Positions 25,621-34,113 of a stretch of 54,314 nt of DNA are shown here, in pieces. The position numbers were made by a program, and so were the translations under genes. Position 1 is the first letter of the stretch. Every line of letters begins with the position of its first letter. The notes beneath the pieces are model-generated. The model worked only from the letters and a program-made list of their open reading frames with translations, did no database searches and was not told where the DNA came from. The stretch is from assembly GCA_017632855.1 (NCBI GenBank), contig JAGBQM010000010.1, positions 1 to 54,314 on the forward strand, read 5' to 3'. This stretch comes from Aeriscardovia sp. GTDB taxonomy: Bacteria; Actinomycetota; Actinomycetes; Actinomycetales; Bifidobacteriaceae.

Positions 25621-25644
25621 CTCGTTTTTAATAAAAGGAGTGAA

Positions 25645-28254
25645 ATGCCAGGAATGACTTTGACAAGGGTAGAAGCGGCGGCAAGGTCTGAGGCCATAAA
25701 GAACGTCTCTTACGACGTTTATGTCGACATCACCCGCGGAGAGGAATTCTTCTTCTCTCAGTCCACCATAAAATTTGATGCGACCAAGCCTTCCACCTTT
25801 TTGGATTTAATAGCTAAAAAAGTCACCTCGATAGAGTTGAACGGGGAAGCCGTAGACGTTGAAGGCGCCGTGGAAGAGGGAAGGATCAACCTGACGGGCC
25901 TTTCCGATCACAACGTCGTGATCATAAAGGCCTTCTGCCCCTATTCGCATACGGGCGAAGGCCTCCACCGCTCCGTAGATCCTACGGACTCAAAGGTTTA
26001 CCTTTATTCCCAGTTTGAAGTGATGGACTGCAGGAGGGTGTACGCCTGCTTTGACCAGCCTGACATCAAGGCCACCTTCAACTTCGTAGTGGACTCCCCC
26101 ACTTCATGGACGGTGCTTTCCACCACCAAGCCCGCCAACAGGGTCACTTTGGACCGTAATACCGAAAAGGGCACAAGCTCTGAGGGCCTGGAAAGCATTG
26201 ACAGGTGGACCTTTGAAACCACTCCCGTGATGTCTACATACCTCACCTCCCTCATCGCCGGGCCTTACGCCAGCTGGAAGGTCACCCGCCTGATTGACGG
26301 AAAGCACATGGATCTCGGACTTTACTGCAGGCAGTCGATAAAGGAGAGCCTGGGCAAGGACGCTTCCTACATCTTCGACGAAACTGAAAAGGGATTCCAC
26401 TTCTACTCCCAGTGCTGGGGAGTGAGCTACCCCTACGGCAAGTACGATCAGATCTTCGTTCCCGAGTACAATGCCGGCGCCATGGAAAACATAGCCAACG
26501 TCACCATCAGAGACTCCTATGTGTTCCAGTCCAAGGTTTCCCAGGCTTTGGAAGACAGAAGGATCACCAGCATCCTTCACGAGCTGGCGCATATGTGGTT
26601 CGGAGACCTCGTCACCATGAAGTGGTGGAACGACCTGTGGCTTAACGAATCTTTTGCTGAGTTCATGTCCACCCTCTGCGCCGCGGAAGCCACGGAATGG
26701 AAAGACGAATGGGCAACCTTCGCCTGCGGGGAAAAGAACTGGGGCCAGGAGCAGGACCAGCTTCCCACCACCCACCCCATCGTGGCTGACATAAACGACA
26801 TCTCAGACACCGAGGTCAACTTCGACGGCATCACTTACGCAAAGGGAGCCGCCGTGCTAAAGCAGCTGGTGGCTTATGTAGGAAGGGAAAACTTCTTCAG
26901 GGCCATTAACGCCTATCTTCTCGCCCACGCTTACTCCAACGCCACCCTTCACGATCTCCTTTCCGAGCTCAACGCTTCCAGCGGAAGGGATCTGGATTCA
27001 TGGGCGAAGCTTTGGCTGGAGACCAGCGGTATCAACACCCTCACCACGAAGATGGAAACTGACGAAAACGGCATTATAACCAGCTTCAAGATCCAGCAGA
27101 AGCCTTCCGCCGGCAATGGGGTTCTCAGGCCCCACAGGATTGAAATAGGCTTCTACAACCTCGACAAAAACACCGTAAAACGCGAGTGCATGTTCGACGC
27201 CGAGGTAAAGCCCGAAGCCGAAACCGAGATCTTTGAAATAGAAGGGCAAAGCAGGCCTGACTTCATACTCATAAACGACGAAGATCTCACCTACGCCAAG
27301 CTCCGCTTCGATCCCGCCTCCCTCGCTTTCCTTGAGCAGCATATAGCCGATTTTGAAGATCCCTTGGCCAGGGCCATAACCTGCCTCGCCCTTTGGGACA
27401 TGACCCGAGACGGCGAGTATCCGGCAAAGAAGTTCGTGGAAGTCATCTTCTCCCAGCTTGAAACTGAGACCCAGTCCACCGTCTTTAGGACCATGCTTAA
27501 GAACCTTCTCATTGCAGTCCAGGAATACGTGCCTTCAGATGAGAGGGCGAAGATGTTGGAGGAAGCCGATAAGAGGTTCTGGAAGATGGCTGCGAGCGCA
27601 GAACCCGGAAGCGACCGCCAATTCCAGCTTGTAGACGCCTATCTTTCCCTTGGCACCGATCCCGCTTTCGAGAGCAACGCCAGAGGGCTTTTGAGCGGTT
27701 CTGTGACCCTCCCCGGCTTTGAAGTCGACAACAACATGCGCTGGAGCATCGTGATAGCCCTGGCGCACGTGGGAGCGGTAGATCAAAATGAAATAGACGA
27801 GCAGCTTTCCATGGACGAGTCCATTCAAAACAAGGAGTTCGCCTATAAGGCAAGGGCGATCCAGCCTACCAAGGAAGCCAAGGCGTGGGCATGGGATCAG
27901 GCCCTAAACAATCTGAGCCTCACCAACTCCCAGTTGGGATGCGTAGTGACGGGCTTTGCGGGAAACGAGGATCCCGCCCTTTACGAGCCCTATGTGGATC
28001 TCTACTTTGACGACATTAACTCCATTTGGAGCAAGAGGACCTTCCACATGGCCGAAACCCTTCTGGGATCCTGCGTAAGCTACTACAGCCTCTATCCCTA
28101 CAACGCCCCCAGCGCCCAGGTAGTTGCGGCGGGAGAAAAGTGGCTCTCAGACAACCCCTCCGCTCCCAAGGCCCTAAGAGGCATAATTGAGGACAACCTC
28201 GCAAAGTCAAAGAGGCGCATGGCCGTGGAGAAGTACAACAACTCTCTGAAGTAA
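25645..28254 (+). CDS. pepN: Aminopeptidase N (M1 family)
   Basis: Cytoplasmic zinc aminopeptidase that removes N-terminal residues from peptides. The exopeptidase motif is GAMEN at residues 278-282. The zinc site is HELAHMWFGD (His312, Glu313, His316) with Glu335 in LNESFAE. The ERAP1-like C-terminal helical domain fills residues about 530-860. The 869-residue length matches actinobacterial PepN (roughly 850-870). AAAGGAG precedes the ATG, 24 bases after rnj, and a terminator follows at once, so it ends this rightward unit. Confidence 0.97.
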   Translation: MPGMTLTRVEAAARSEAIKNVSYDVYVDITRGEEFFFSQSTIKFDATKPSTFLDLIAKKVTSIELNGEAVDVEGAVEEGRINLTGLSDHNVVIIKAFCPYSHTGEGLHRSVDPTDSKVYLYSQFEVMDCRRVYACFDQPDIKATFNFVVDSPTSWTVLSTTKPANRVTLDRNTEKGTSSEGLESIDRWTFETTPVMSTYLTSLIAGPYASWKVTRLIDGKHMDLGLYCRQSIKESLGKDASYIFDETEKGFHFYSQCWGVSYPYGKYDQIFVPEYNAGAMENIANVTIRDSYVFQSKVSQALEDRRITSILHELAHMWFGDLVTMKWWNDLWLNESFAEFMSTLCAAEATEWKDEWATFACGEKNWGQEQDQLPTTHPIVADINDISDTEVNFDGITYAKGAAVLKQLVAYVGRENFFRAINAYLLAHAYSNATLHDLLSELNASSGRDLDSWAKLWLETSGINTLTTKMETDENGIITSFKIQQKPSAGNGVLRPHRIEIGFYNLDKNTVKRECMFDAEVKPEAETEIFEIEGQSRPDFILINDEDLTYAKLRFDPASLAFLEQHIADFEDPLARAITCLALWDMTRDGEYPAKKFVEVIFSQLETETQSTVFRTMLKNLLIAVQEYVPSDERAKMLEEADKRFWKMAASAEPGSDRQFQLVDAYLSLGTDPAFESNARGLLSGSVTLPGFEVDNNMRWSIVIALAHVGAVDQNEIDEQLSMDESIQNKEFAYKARAIQPTKEAKAWAWDQALNNLSLTNSQLGCVVTGFAGNEDPALYEPYVDLYFDDINSIWSKRTFHMAETLLGSCVSYYSLYPYNAPSAQVVAAGEKWLSDNPSAPKALRGIIEDNLAKSKRRMAVEKYNNSLK

Positions 28255-28266
28255 ACGCCTTTAAAC

Positions 28267-28294
28267 AAAAAAGGAGCTTTTAGCCCCTTTTTTT
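28267..28294. terminator. Terminator between pepN and the aldehyde dehydrogenase gene
   Basis: A-run, GGAGC, TTTTA loop, GCCCC, then seven T. The stem has one mismatch (A-C). The A-run on the left makes it usable from both sides, which fits the converging genes. Confidence 0.75.
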
Positions 28295-28301
28295 ATGCCT
28301 T

Positions 28302-29720
28302 TTACCTCTTAAGGGGAGTATTGCTTATGAAAGACACCAAAGCGTCTTTAAGCTTGTCGTAAGGGGGCATGACAAACCTTAAAGTCTCAGGCCAGAGGGG
28401 CTTGGCCATAACGCTTTTGGTATGGCTAAATTCCAAAAAGCCGGCTTTGCCGTGGTAGTGCCCCATTCCGCTGTCTCCAATCCCGCCGAAGGGAAGGCGG
28501 CTTGAAGAAAGCTGGGCCAAAGTGACGTTAAGCTCCAAAGATCCGCTCTGCGTTTTCTTTTCAAACATTTTCTGTATTTTCGGATTTTTGTCGAAAACGT
28601 AGAGGGCGAGAGGGCTTGGCCTGTCGTTTATAAAGTCTATGGCGTCCACAGCGTCTTTTACGCACACTATAGGGAGTATGGGTCCGAAAATTTCTTCCTG
28701 CATCGCTTTGGAATGCGGGTCGGAATCTACGAGCACGGTGGGGGCGATATAGCGATCGTCTTTGTCAAAAGAGCCTCCAAAAGCGAGGGCGCCCGCCAGG
28801 GGATCGGAGCTGGGGAGGAGGGAAATCAGCCTGTCGAACTGGCGATCGCTTACAATCCTTCCGTAGCTTTCGCTCTCCCTGGGATCTTGCCCGAAGAACC
28901 TTTCGAGGGCTTTGCCTATTTCTTCGGCCAGGGGCTCTGCCAGCTCCTTGCTCGTCAGGCAGTAGTCCGGGGCCACGCAGGTCTGCCCCGCATTTATGAA
29001 TTTGCCCCACGCGATCCTTCTGGCCGCGGCCTTAAGGTTGGTGGAACCCACATAGCAGGGGCTTTTGCCCCCCAGTTCCAATGTGACGGGCGTAAGGGTT
29101 TTGGCGGCCAGCCCCATAAGAATGGATCCCACCTTTTTGCCTCCCGTAAAGAAGAGGCGGCCGAAGTGGTGGGAAAGAAGCTTCTGGTTTACCCCGCGGC
29201 CCCCCTGGAGGACCTGCACCTGGTTTTCATCCATGTATTCGCCCAAAAGCTCTTCCAGCTTTTCGCTGGTGTTGGGGGAAATGTCGGAGGGCTTTAGGAT
29301 TACGGGGCATCCTGCGGCGATCGCATCCACCATGGGCTCCAAAGAAAGAAGGATTGGGTAGTTCCACGGAGAAATTATTAAGGCCACCCCCTCAGGTTCG
29401 CACTTGGTCCAACTGCAGGCGGGCCAGGTGGTCCAAGGGGAAACGAGGTAGTGCCTGGACGCCCAGCACCTCATCCTTGGAAGCACGTAGTTTATTTCAT
29501 TTATCACCAGCCCTATTTCCATCATCAGGGTTTCTTCCCTGGGCTTTCCAAGGTCTTTATGGACCGCCGCGCAAAGCTCTTCGGCGTTGTCTCTGAGCAT
29601 CCTTCTAAGGGCGCAAAGCTGCAGGGCCCTGTGGGCGATAGGGAGGCACTCTTGGGCCCTGAAGCTTTTGGCCATTTTCTCGACCGTTTCGTCTATAGTC
29701 CTCGGACTGGATTCAATCAT
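28302..29720 (-). CDS. Aldehyde dehydrogenase, ALDH3-like
   Basis: NAD(P)-dependent oxidation of an aldehyde to an acid. The 472-residue product shows SPWNYPILLSLEP, the glycine motif FTGGKKVG, LELGGKSP (catalytic Glu region), and the nucleophile motif INAGQTCVAPDYCL. The AGQTCVAPDY form, FGPILPIV, and the C-terminal FVMPPYDKLKDA resemble the ALDH3/fatty aldehyde group rather than the betaine or succinate semialdehyde groups. The ATG at 29720 has AAGGAAG upstream and overlaps the SDR gene by eight bases, so the two are co-translated and may act in sequence (alcohol to aldehyde to acid). The substrate is not known. Confidence 0.9.
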   Translation of the reverse strand: MIESSPRTIDETVEKMAKSFRAQECLPIAHRALQLCALRRMLRDNAEELCAAVHKDLGKPREETLMMEIGLVINEINYVLPRMRCWASRHYLVSPWTTWPACSWTKCEPEGVALIISPWNYPILLSLEPMVDAIAAGCPVILKPSDISPNTSEKLEELLGEYMDENQVQVLQGGRGVNQKLLSHHFGRLFFTGGKKVGSILMGLAAKTLTPVTLELGGKSPCYVGSTNLKAAARRIAWGKFINAGQTCVAPDYCLTSKELAEPLAEEIGKALERFFGQDPRESESYGRIVSDRQFDRLISLLPSSDPLAGALAFGGSFDKDDRYIAPTVLVDSDPHSKAMQEEIFGPILPIVCVKDAVDAIDFINDRPSPLALYVFDKNPKIQKMFEKKTQSGSLELNVTLAQLSSSRLPFGGIGDSGMGHYHGKAGFLEFSHTKSVMAKPLWPETLRFVMPPYDKLKDALVSFISNTPLKR

Positions 29721-30534
29721 TTTTCTTCCTTCCCACAAACTCATCCATACACGAATTTATGCCGAAAATATTTTCTATTCTGTCTGCAAAAAAGACGGGA
29801 GAATTGGCGATGAAGCCGGCAAGCCCCGCGAAAGGAGGGAGAATCAGCCTCTCTTTGCCCTTCTTTATTGCTTCCACTATTTTGTCCGCCACTGTTTCGG
29901 GCTTTAGGATTGGCAAAAGCGCCGGGACTTTTGTTTTAACCCCCTCAAACATCCCCGTGCTTATATAAAAGGGGCACACCAATAGGGTTTTCACCTGGCA
30001 TTTTTCCTTTTTAAGCTCGTTTCTGAGGGATGAATCAAAGCCCACGGCCGCAAATTTGCTGGCGCTGTAGGCCGTAAGGCGGGCGCTGCCTATAAGCCCT
30101 GCCGCCGAAGCAACCGTTACGCTGATGGAGCGCCTGGATTTTTTCAGGTCCTTTAAGAAAGCCTTATTGGTCCAAAACAGGGAAAGCGCGTTTACTTTAA
30201 ACACCCTTTCCACTTCTTTTTCGCTAAGGTCCTCGAAGCGCTTCCCTACTACAACTCCCGCATCATTGACCAAAATGTTTAGCCTGCCCAAAAACCTCAT
30301 GGAAACTTTTGAAGCCCTCATGACCGCATCGAAATCTCCGCAGTCGACTTCAAAGGCCGCGCTTTCCCCGCCCACGTCCGCTATTTCCTTTACGGTCTCT
30401 TTGACCGCAGGCCCGTCTATATCCCACGCCGCCACTTTCGCCCCCTGGGAGGCAAGTTTTTTGGCTATGAGCTTTCCGATTCCGCTGCCGGCTCCCGTCA
30501 CTACGGCTCCGGCCCCCTCAAAATCCGTCTTCAT
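29713..30534 (-). CDS. Short-chain dehydrogenase/reductase
   Basis: NAD(P)-dependent oxidoreductase of the classical SDR type, 273 residues. The cofactor motif TGAGSGIG is at about residues 13-20, NDAGVV (an NNAG variant) near residue 88, and the catalytic set is Ser in TVASAAG with Tyr and Lys in YSASKFA (YxxxK). The C-terminus carries a hydrophobic segment (FAGLAGFIANSPVFFADRI) that may touch the membrane. It is the first gene of a two-gene leftward unit with the aldehyde dehydrogenase. The substrate is not evident. Confidence 0.9.
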   Translation of the reverse strand: MKTDFEGAGAVVTGAGSGIGKLIAKKLASQGAKVAAWDIDGPAVKETVKEIADVGGESAAFEVDCGDFDAVMRASKVSMRFLGRLNILVNDAGVVVGKRFEDLSEKEVERVFKVNALSLFWTNKAFLKDLKKSRRSISVTVASAAGLIGSARLTAYSASKFAAVGFDSSLRNELKKEKCQVKTLLVCPFYISTGMFEGVKTKVPALLPILKPETVADKIVEAIKKGKERLILPPFAGLAGFIANSPVFFADRIENIFGINSCMDEFVGRKKND

Positions 30535-30656
30535 TTCTCTCCTGCCATGCGCCTTTATCTACTCATTTTATGATTGTCCCCGTTAAGCCGGAAAAAAGGC
30601 ATGAAAACTGCAAAAGGTAAAATAGGCTTTAAGATTCAGGAAAGGACAGCGCGCAA

Positions 30657-31367
30657 ATGGCTGTGGACGAAAGCCTGACGAAAATTGTTGAAAAGACAGT
30701 AAAGAGGGCCAAGTGGAGGGGCCTTTCCGTAGTGGAAGTAGGAGATCCGGTTCTGAGAAAAACCTGCGCGAGCTACGAGGGCCAGATAGCCCCTGAAACC
30801 TTTGGAAAGCTGATTTACGCCATGAGGTCGTGCATGCTTTCAAAGCCCGGGGTGGGGCTGGCCGCCCCCCAGGTGGGCCTTCCCCTTTCTTTTGCCATAA
30901 TGGAGGACCATGTGGCCGGAGCCAGAAGAAAAGGCCTGGGAGCCGGAGAGGAATTGAGGGAAGAGGGGAGGATGGAGAGAAGAGGAGACGAAAGGGAGTT
31001 TGCAGAGTTTCCTTTCCTCGTGGCCATAAACCCTTCCTATAAACCCCTGACGTCAAAAAAGGCGTATTTTTACGAGGGCTGCCTTTCGCTTCCGGGCTTT
31101 CAGGCAGTGGTGGGAAGGTACTTGGACATAGAGGCCGAATGGGAAGACGAAAAAGGCGAAGAGCATGCAAGAAAGCTTCATGGATGGCCTGCCCGCATTT
31201 TTCAGCATGAGACGGATCACCTTTCCGGCACCCTTTATCTGGACAAGTGCATAACCAGATCCTTCGCCTCCAACGATAACTGCGAGAAGTTTTTGCTCCC
31301 CTATTCAATTTCAAAGACGAAAAAGGAGCTGGGATTTTCCTTTAAGATGAAAAACGATGAGGACTGA
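30657..31367 (+). CDS. def: Peptide deformylase with charged insertion
   Basis: Removes the N-terminal formyl group from new proteins at the ribosome exit. All three family motifs are present: GVGLAAPQVG (65-74), EGCLSLP with metal ligand Cys142, and HETDH (His184, Glu185, His188). Between motifs 1 and 2 there are about 30 extra residues, mostly charged (about 88-115, GAGEELREEGRMERRGDERE), so the protein is 236 residues instead of 165-220. All catalytic residues are kept. Its 3' end overlaps the next gene by 11 bases. It is divergent from the SDR gene across a 122-base gap. Confidence 0.94.
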   Translation: MAVDESLTKIVEKTVKRAKWRGLSVVEVGDPVLRKTCASYEGQIAPETFGKLIYAMRSCMLSKPGVGLAAPQVGLPLSFAIMEDHVAGARRKGLGAGEELREEGRMERRGDEREFAEFPFLVAINPSYKPLTSKKAYFYEGCLSLPGFQAVVGRYLDIEAEWEDEKGEEHARKLHGWPARIFQHETDHLSGTLYLDKCITRSFASNDNCEKFLLPYSISKTKKELGFSFKMKNDED

Positions 31368-34008
31368 AAGAAAGTTGAATCCGGCGCAGAAAAAGGCCGC
31401 AAAGGAAATGAGGCTTTTGTTTTCCAGGCTTTCGGGCCTGAAAAAAGTTCCTTTCCCCCTCCACCTGCATTTGCTTCGCTTAGGGTTGGGGATAAGCGTA
31501 GGTTACTGCGCCCTTCCCGGAAGGAAGCTTGCCATAGGATTTGCAAAAGGCTCGCGCATCCTTCCTGTAGCTATAGCCGAAAAGAATGAGATAAGGCCGC
31601 TTCCCAGATTGAAAAATCTGGTCAAAAAAGTGGAAACCGTAGTTGTAAGGCCTGACGGGCAAGGGGGAAAGACGGCCCAGATACCGGATTCTTTTGGAAA
31701 TTTCCTCACTTTGGGAAAGGCGAAAAAGGAGGGGGAAAAGTGGGGCCTCGAGGGCATCCGCATGCCCTTGCCCAAATGCTCCCTTTCTTCCCTCTCCATG
31801 CCCGCCCTCCTCTCCACCCTTTTCATGGGAGACTACCTTCCGGCCCTTCTTTCAGGCTTTCCTCTGGTCTCTCCCGAGGAGTCCCTTCCTTACCACTTCC
31901 TCACCCAGTCTTTTGCAAGCGCGGTTTCCAGCATGGAAAAAGAAAGAAAGGCGTGCGAGAAATTCGGCCTTTCCACCTGCGGCTTCGAAAAGGCTGCCCA
32001 TCTTGCCCTTAGCTCTGCGTACCTGAGGGAGGCTCTTTGGAAGCTGCAGGAGGGTTTGGGCGATAAGGAAGTCTTCCGCGATCCGGTTTCTTTGTCCTTG
32101 CAGAATGGGTACTGGGTTTTTTCCTCTTCCTTGCACGAGATACAGGGGAGCATGGATCGCCTTGGAAGCTGCCTGAACCTTTGCCGTTTCGCTTCTTCCT
32201 TCCTCCCTTCCCCTGTGGGGTATTATAGGTTTTTGGATGCCATGGAGGAGGCCTTAAAAAATCCTTTCTCTTCTTCCCCCTTTAAAAGCGATAAGGCGCT
32301 GATGGCGTTTTCCTCGCAAAAAGCGAAAGAGGCATCCGCATCTTCTTTGGATCCCGGCGGCGAATGGGACTTTAGAAAGGCTTTCTTTTCCGTTGCCTCC
32401 CTTTTTCGCCTTCCCTTGGCTGTAGAGTACAGCGTTTGTTTGTCAAAACCTGCAGATAAGGCCGCCCTTCGCCTAAACGTCGGCAAGGCCGACCTCGTGC
32501 CGGAATTTTTAGCTCCCCACCCTTTGGGCAGAAGGTATCTGATCTTCCTTTATTCACTTTCCGTGGCGAAAGCGCTTTGCGCCGTAATTTTCGGAATCGA
32601 CAGTTCCATTAAGGAAGTGGAGCTCTTTATAGAAAGCTCCCCCTTAAATCACCCGTGGGCGATCTCTAGCGCATTCCTGGCAAAAGGGAGCTTCAAAAGG
32701 GAAGACTTTTTAAGGGAGGGAAATGAAAAAGACGCGCAGGCCTTCTTTAACGCCCGCTTTGCGGGGGCGATAGTCAAGGGGCCTTATTTTTCACCTTTGC
32801 CTTCCTCCCCCATTCCCCTCTCCTCTATCGAGTCCGGCCGCCGCTCATGGAACTCCCTGCTGGGAGGCTCCGATCCTTCTTTCGTGCAGCCTATCCATTC
32901 CGCATTTCCTGAAAGCAGCTGGGACGAAGTTCCAAAGAAATTCATCGCGCCTTTGGGAACTTCATTCGTAGCAGACTTGTCTATAGAAAGGAAAAGGGTA
33001 TTGCAGAAAGTCTGCAGCACTTTTGATTCCCTTTTCAGGCTTGTAAAGGAAGACAAGATGAGCAAGGCGAGGGCTATAGAAGAAATCCGCGCCATATGCG
33101 AACTTTTGCCGGATCCCGAATTGAAGCAGGCGGGGCATCTCTCGGGCTCCCTCATTGAGAAAGGGGAAGGCGCCCCCAATTTCGACTTTAGCCTGGAAGG
33201 AGAAGTGGAAAGGGCTCAGGAGGAAGCGGCGAGGCTTTTTAGCGATAGGGACACATCCGCAAAGGCCGTGCAGTTTCTGGAAGAAAAAGTGAAGCGGGCG
33301 GAAACGGGGTTCAACCTTCTTCCCTTGGCTCCTTCGCGTTATTTCGGCACCTATGCGGAAAGGGTCATATATAACAGGCTCCTGGCTTCAAAAGGGGAGT
33401 ATACGGTCCTCCTTCCGAGGGCTATTTTCTCAGCCCACGTCGAGCTGGAAGAAATGATTTCGAAGTTTAACGGCCCAGGAGCCCTGGAACATGCCAACTG
33501 GCAGGTCGTCCACGCCCCCGCCACTCCTCTGTCTCACTTGAACCAGTACAAGGAGCTTTTGCGCCTTCAGGATTTGGAAGCGGCGCAGGCGGCCGCAAGG
33601 AATATGCTGGAAGTGTCGGTAAAAAACAAGCATGTGGCCATGGCCTACAGAAATCTGGGATACTGCTTTTGGATGGAGGGGGATCTGCCCATGGCCTCAG
33701 CCTGCTACAGGCTCGCCGGAGCCATTGACAGCTCCGAAGACCTCATCCGCACCGAAAGCTGGCTTCTGACGAAGTCGGCCCGCTTTTCCCACGCCCCTCT
33801 TCCCGATCCCGGGGAAGTTTTAGGCCTTTTAAACGATCGCTCCATCCCCGTTTACCCGGATCTGCCGGGAATAAAAGTAGCCAAATCGGCCGCGGAAGCG
33901 CTTGTGGATTTCGGCCTGTTTATTCCGGCCCAAAATATTTTAAGTTCCCTTTCCACCCTTCCGGACGAAGGGATTTTAAGCCTCATTGCCTCTTCCCTCT
34001 TCGCCTAA
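31357..34008 (+). CDS. Large protein of unknown function, TPR-like C-terminus
   Basis: I do not recognise the family. The 883-residue product has no signal peptide, although scattered hydrophobic patches occur (LRLGLGISVGYCALPGRKLA near the N-terminus). Residues about 745-800 (MAYRNLGYCFWMEGDLPMAS) resemble one tetratricopeptide unit, with a further helical repeat at the end (LVDFGLFIPAQNILSSLS). This suggests a helical scaffold that binds a partner. Its start ATGAGGACTGA overlaps the def stop by 11 bases, so it is co-translated with deformylase. A role next to N-terminal protein processing is possible but unproven. A 105-base gap without a gene follows. Confidence 0.75.
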   Translation: MRTERKLNPAQKKAAKEMRLLFSRLSGLKKVPFPLHLHLLRLGLGISVGYCALPGRKLAIGFAKGSRILPVAIAEKNEIRPLPRLKNLVKKVETVVVRPDGQGGKTAQIPDSFGNFLTLGKAKKEGEKWGLEGIRMPLPKCSLSSLSMPALLSTLFMGDYLPALLSGFPLVSPEESLPYHFLTQSFASAVSSMEKERKACEKFGLSTCGFEKAAHLALSSAYLREALWKLQEGLGDKEVFRDPVSLSLQNGYWVFSSSLHEIQGSMDRLGSCLNLCRFASSFLPSPVGYYRFLDAMEEALKNPFSSSPFKSDKALMAFSSQKAKEASASSLDPGGEWDFRKAFFSVASLFRLPLAVEYSVCLSKPADKAALRLNVGKADLVPEFLAPHPLGRRYLIFLYSLSVAKALCAVIFGIDSSIKEVELFIESSPLNHPWAISSAFLAKGSFKREDFLREGNEKDAQAFFNARFAGAIVKGPYFSPLPSSPIPLSSIESGRRSWNSLLGGSDPSFVQPIHSAFPESSWDEVPKKFIAPLGTSFVADLSIERKRVLQKVCSTFDSLFRLVKEDKMSKARAIEEIRAICELLPDPELKQAGHLSGSLIEKGEGAPNFDFSLEGEVERAQEEAARLFSDRDTSAKAVQFLEEKVKRAETGFNLLPLAPSRYFGTYAERVIYNRLLASKGEYTVLLPRAIFSAHVELEEMISKFNGPGALEHANWQVVHAPATPLSHLNQYKELLRLQDLEAAQAAARNMLEVSVKNKHVAMAYRNLGYCFWMEGDLPMASACYRLAGAIDSSEDLIRTESWLLTKSARFSHAPLPDPGEVLGLLNDRSIPVYPDLPGIKVAKSAAEALVDFGLFIPAQNILSSLSTLPDEGILSLIASSLFA

Positions 34009-34113
34009 TCTCCACATTTTCTCTTCCCCGCGCGTCGAAACCGTGTTTTCCCTTTTTCCGGTTCCAAAATTATTAAAAAATGCAGTGTAATAAAATGAGG
34101 AAAAGGAGAAAAA

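Noticed and set aside
28713-29297. Plus-strand open frame (194 codons) opposite the aldehyde dehydrogenase gene
   Set aside because: Antisense to a gene with all ALDH motifs; no ribosome-binding site or family match.
30583-31314. Minus-strand open frame (243 codons) opposite def
   Set aside because: Antisense to peptide deformylase; composition is Pro/Arg/Phe-rich shadow coding.
32000-34008. Possibility that the 883-residue unknown is a two-gene fusion
   Set aside because: No motif shift, internal start with ribosome-binding site or linker stands out enough to support a split.
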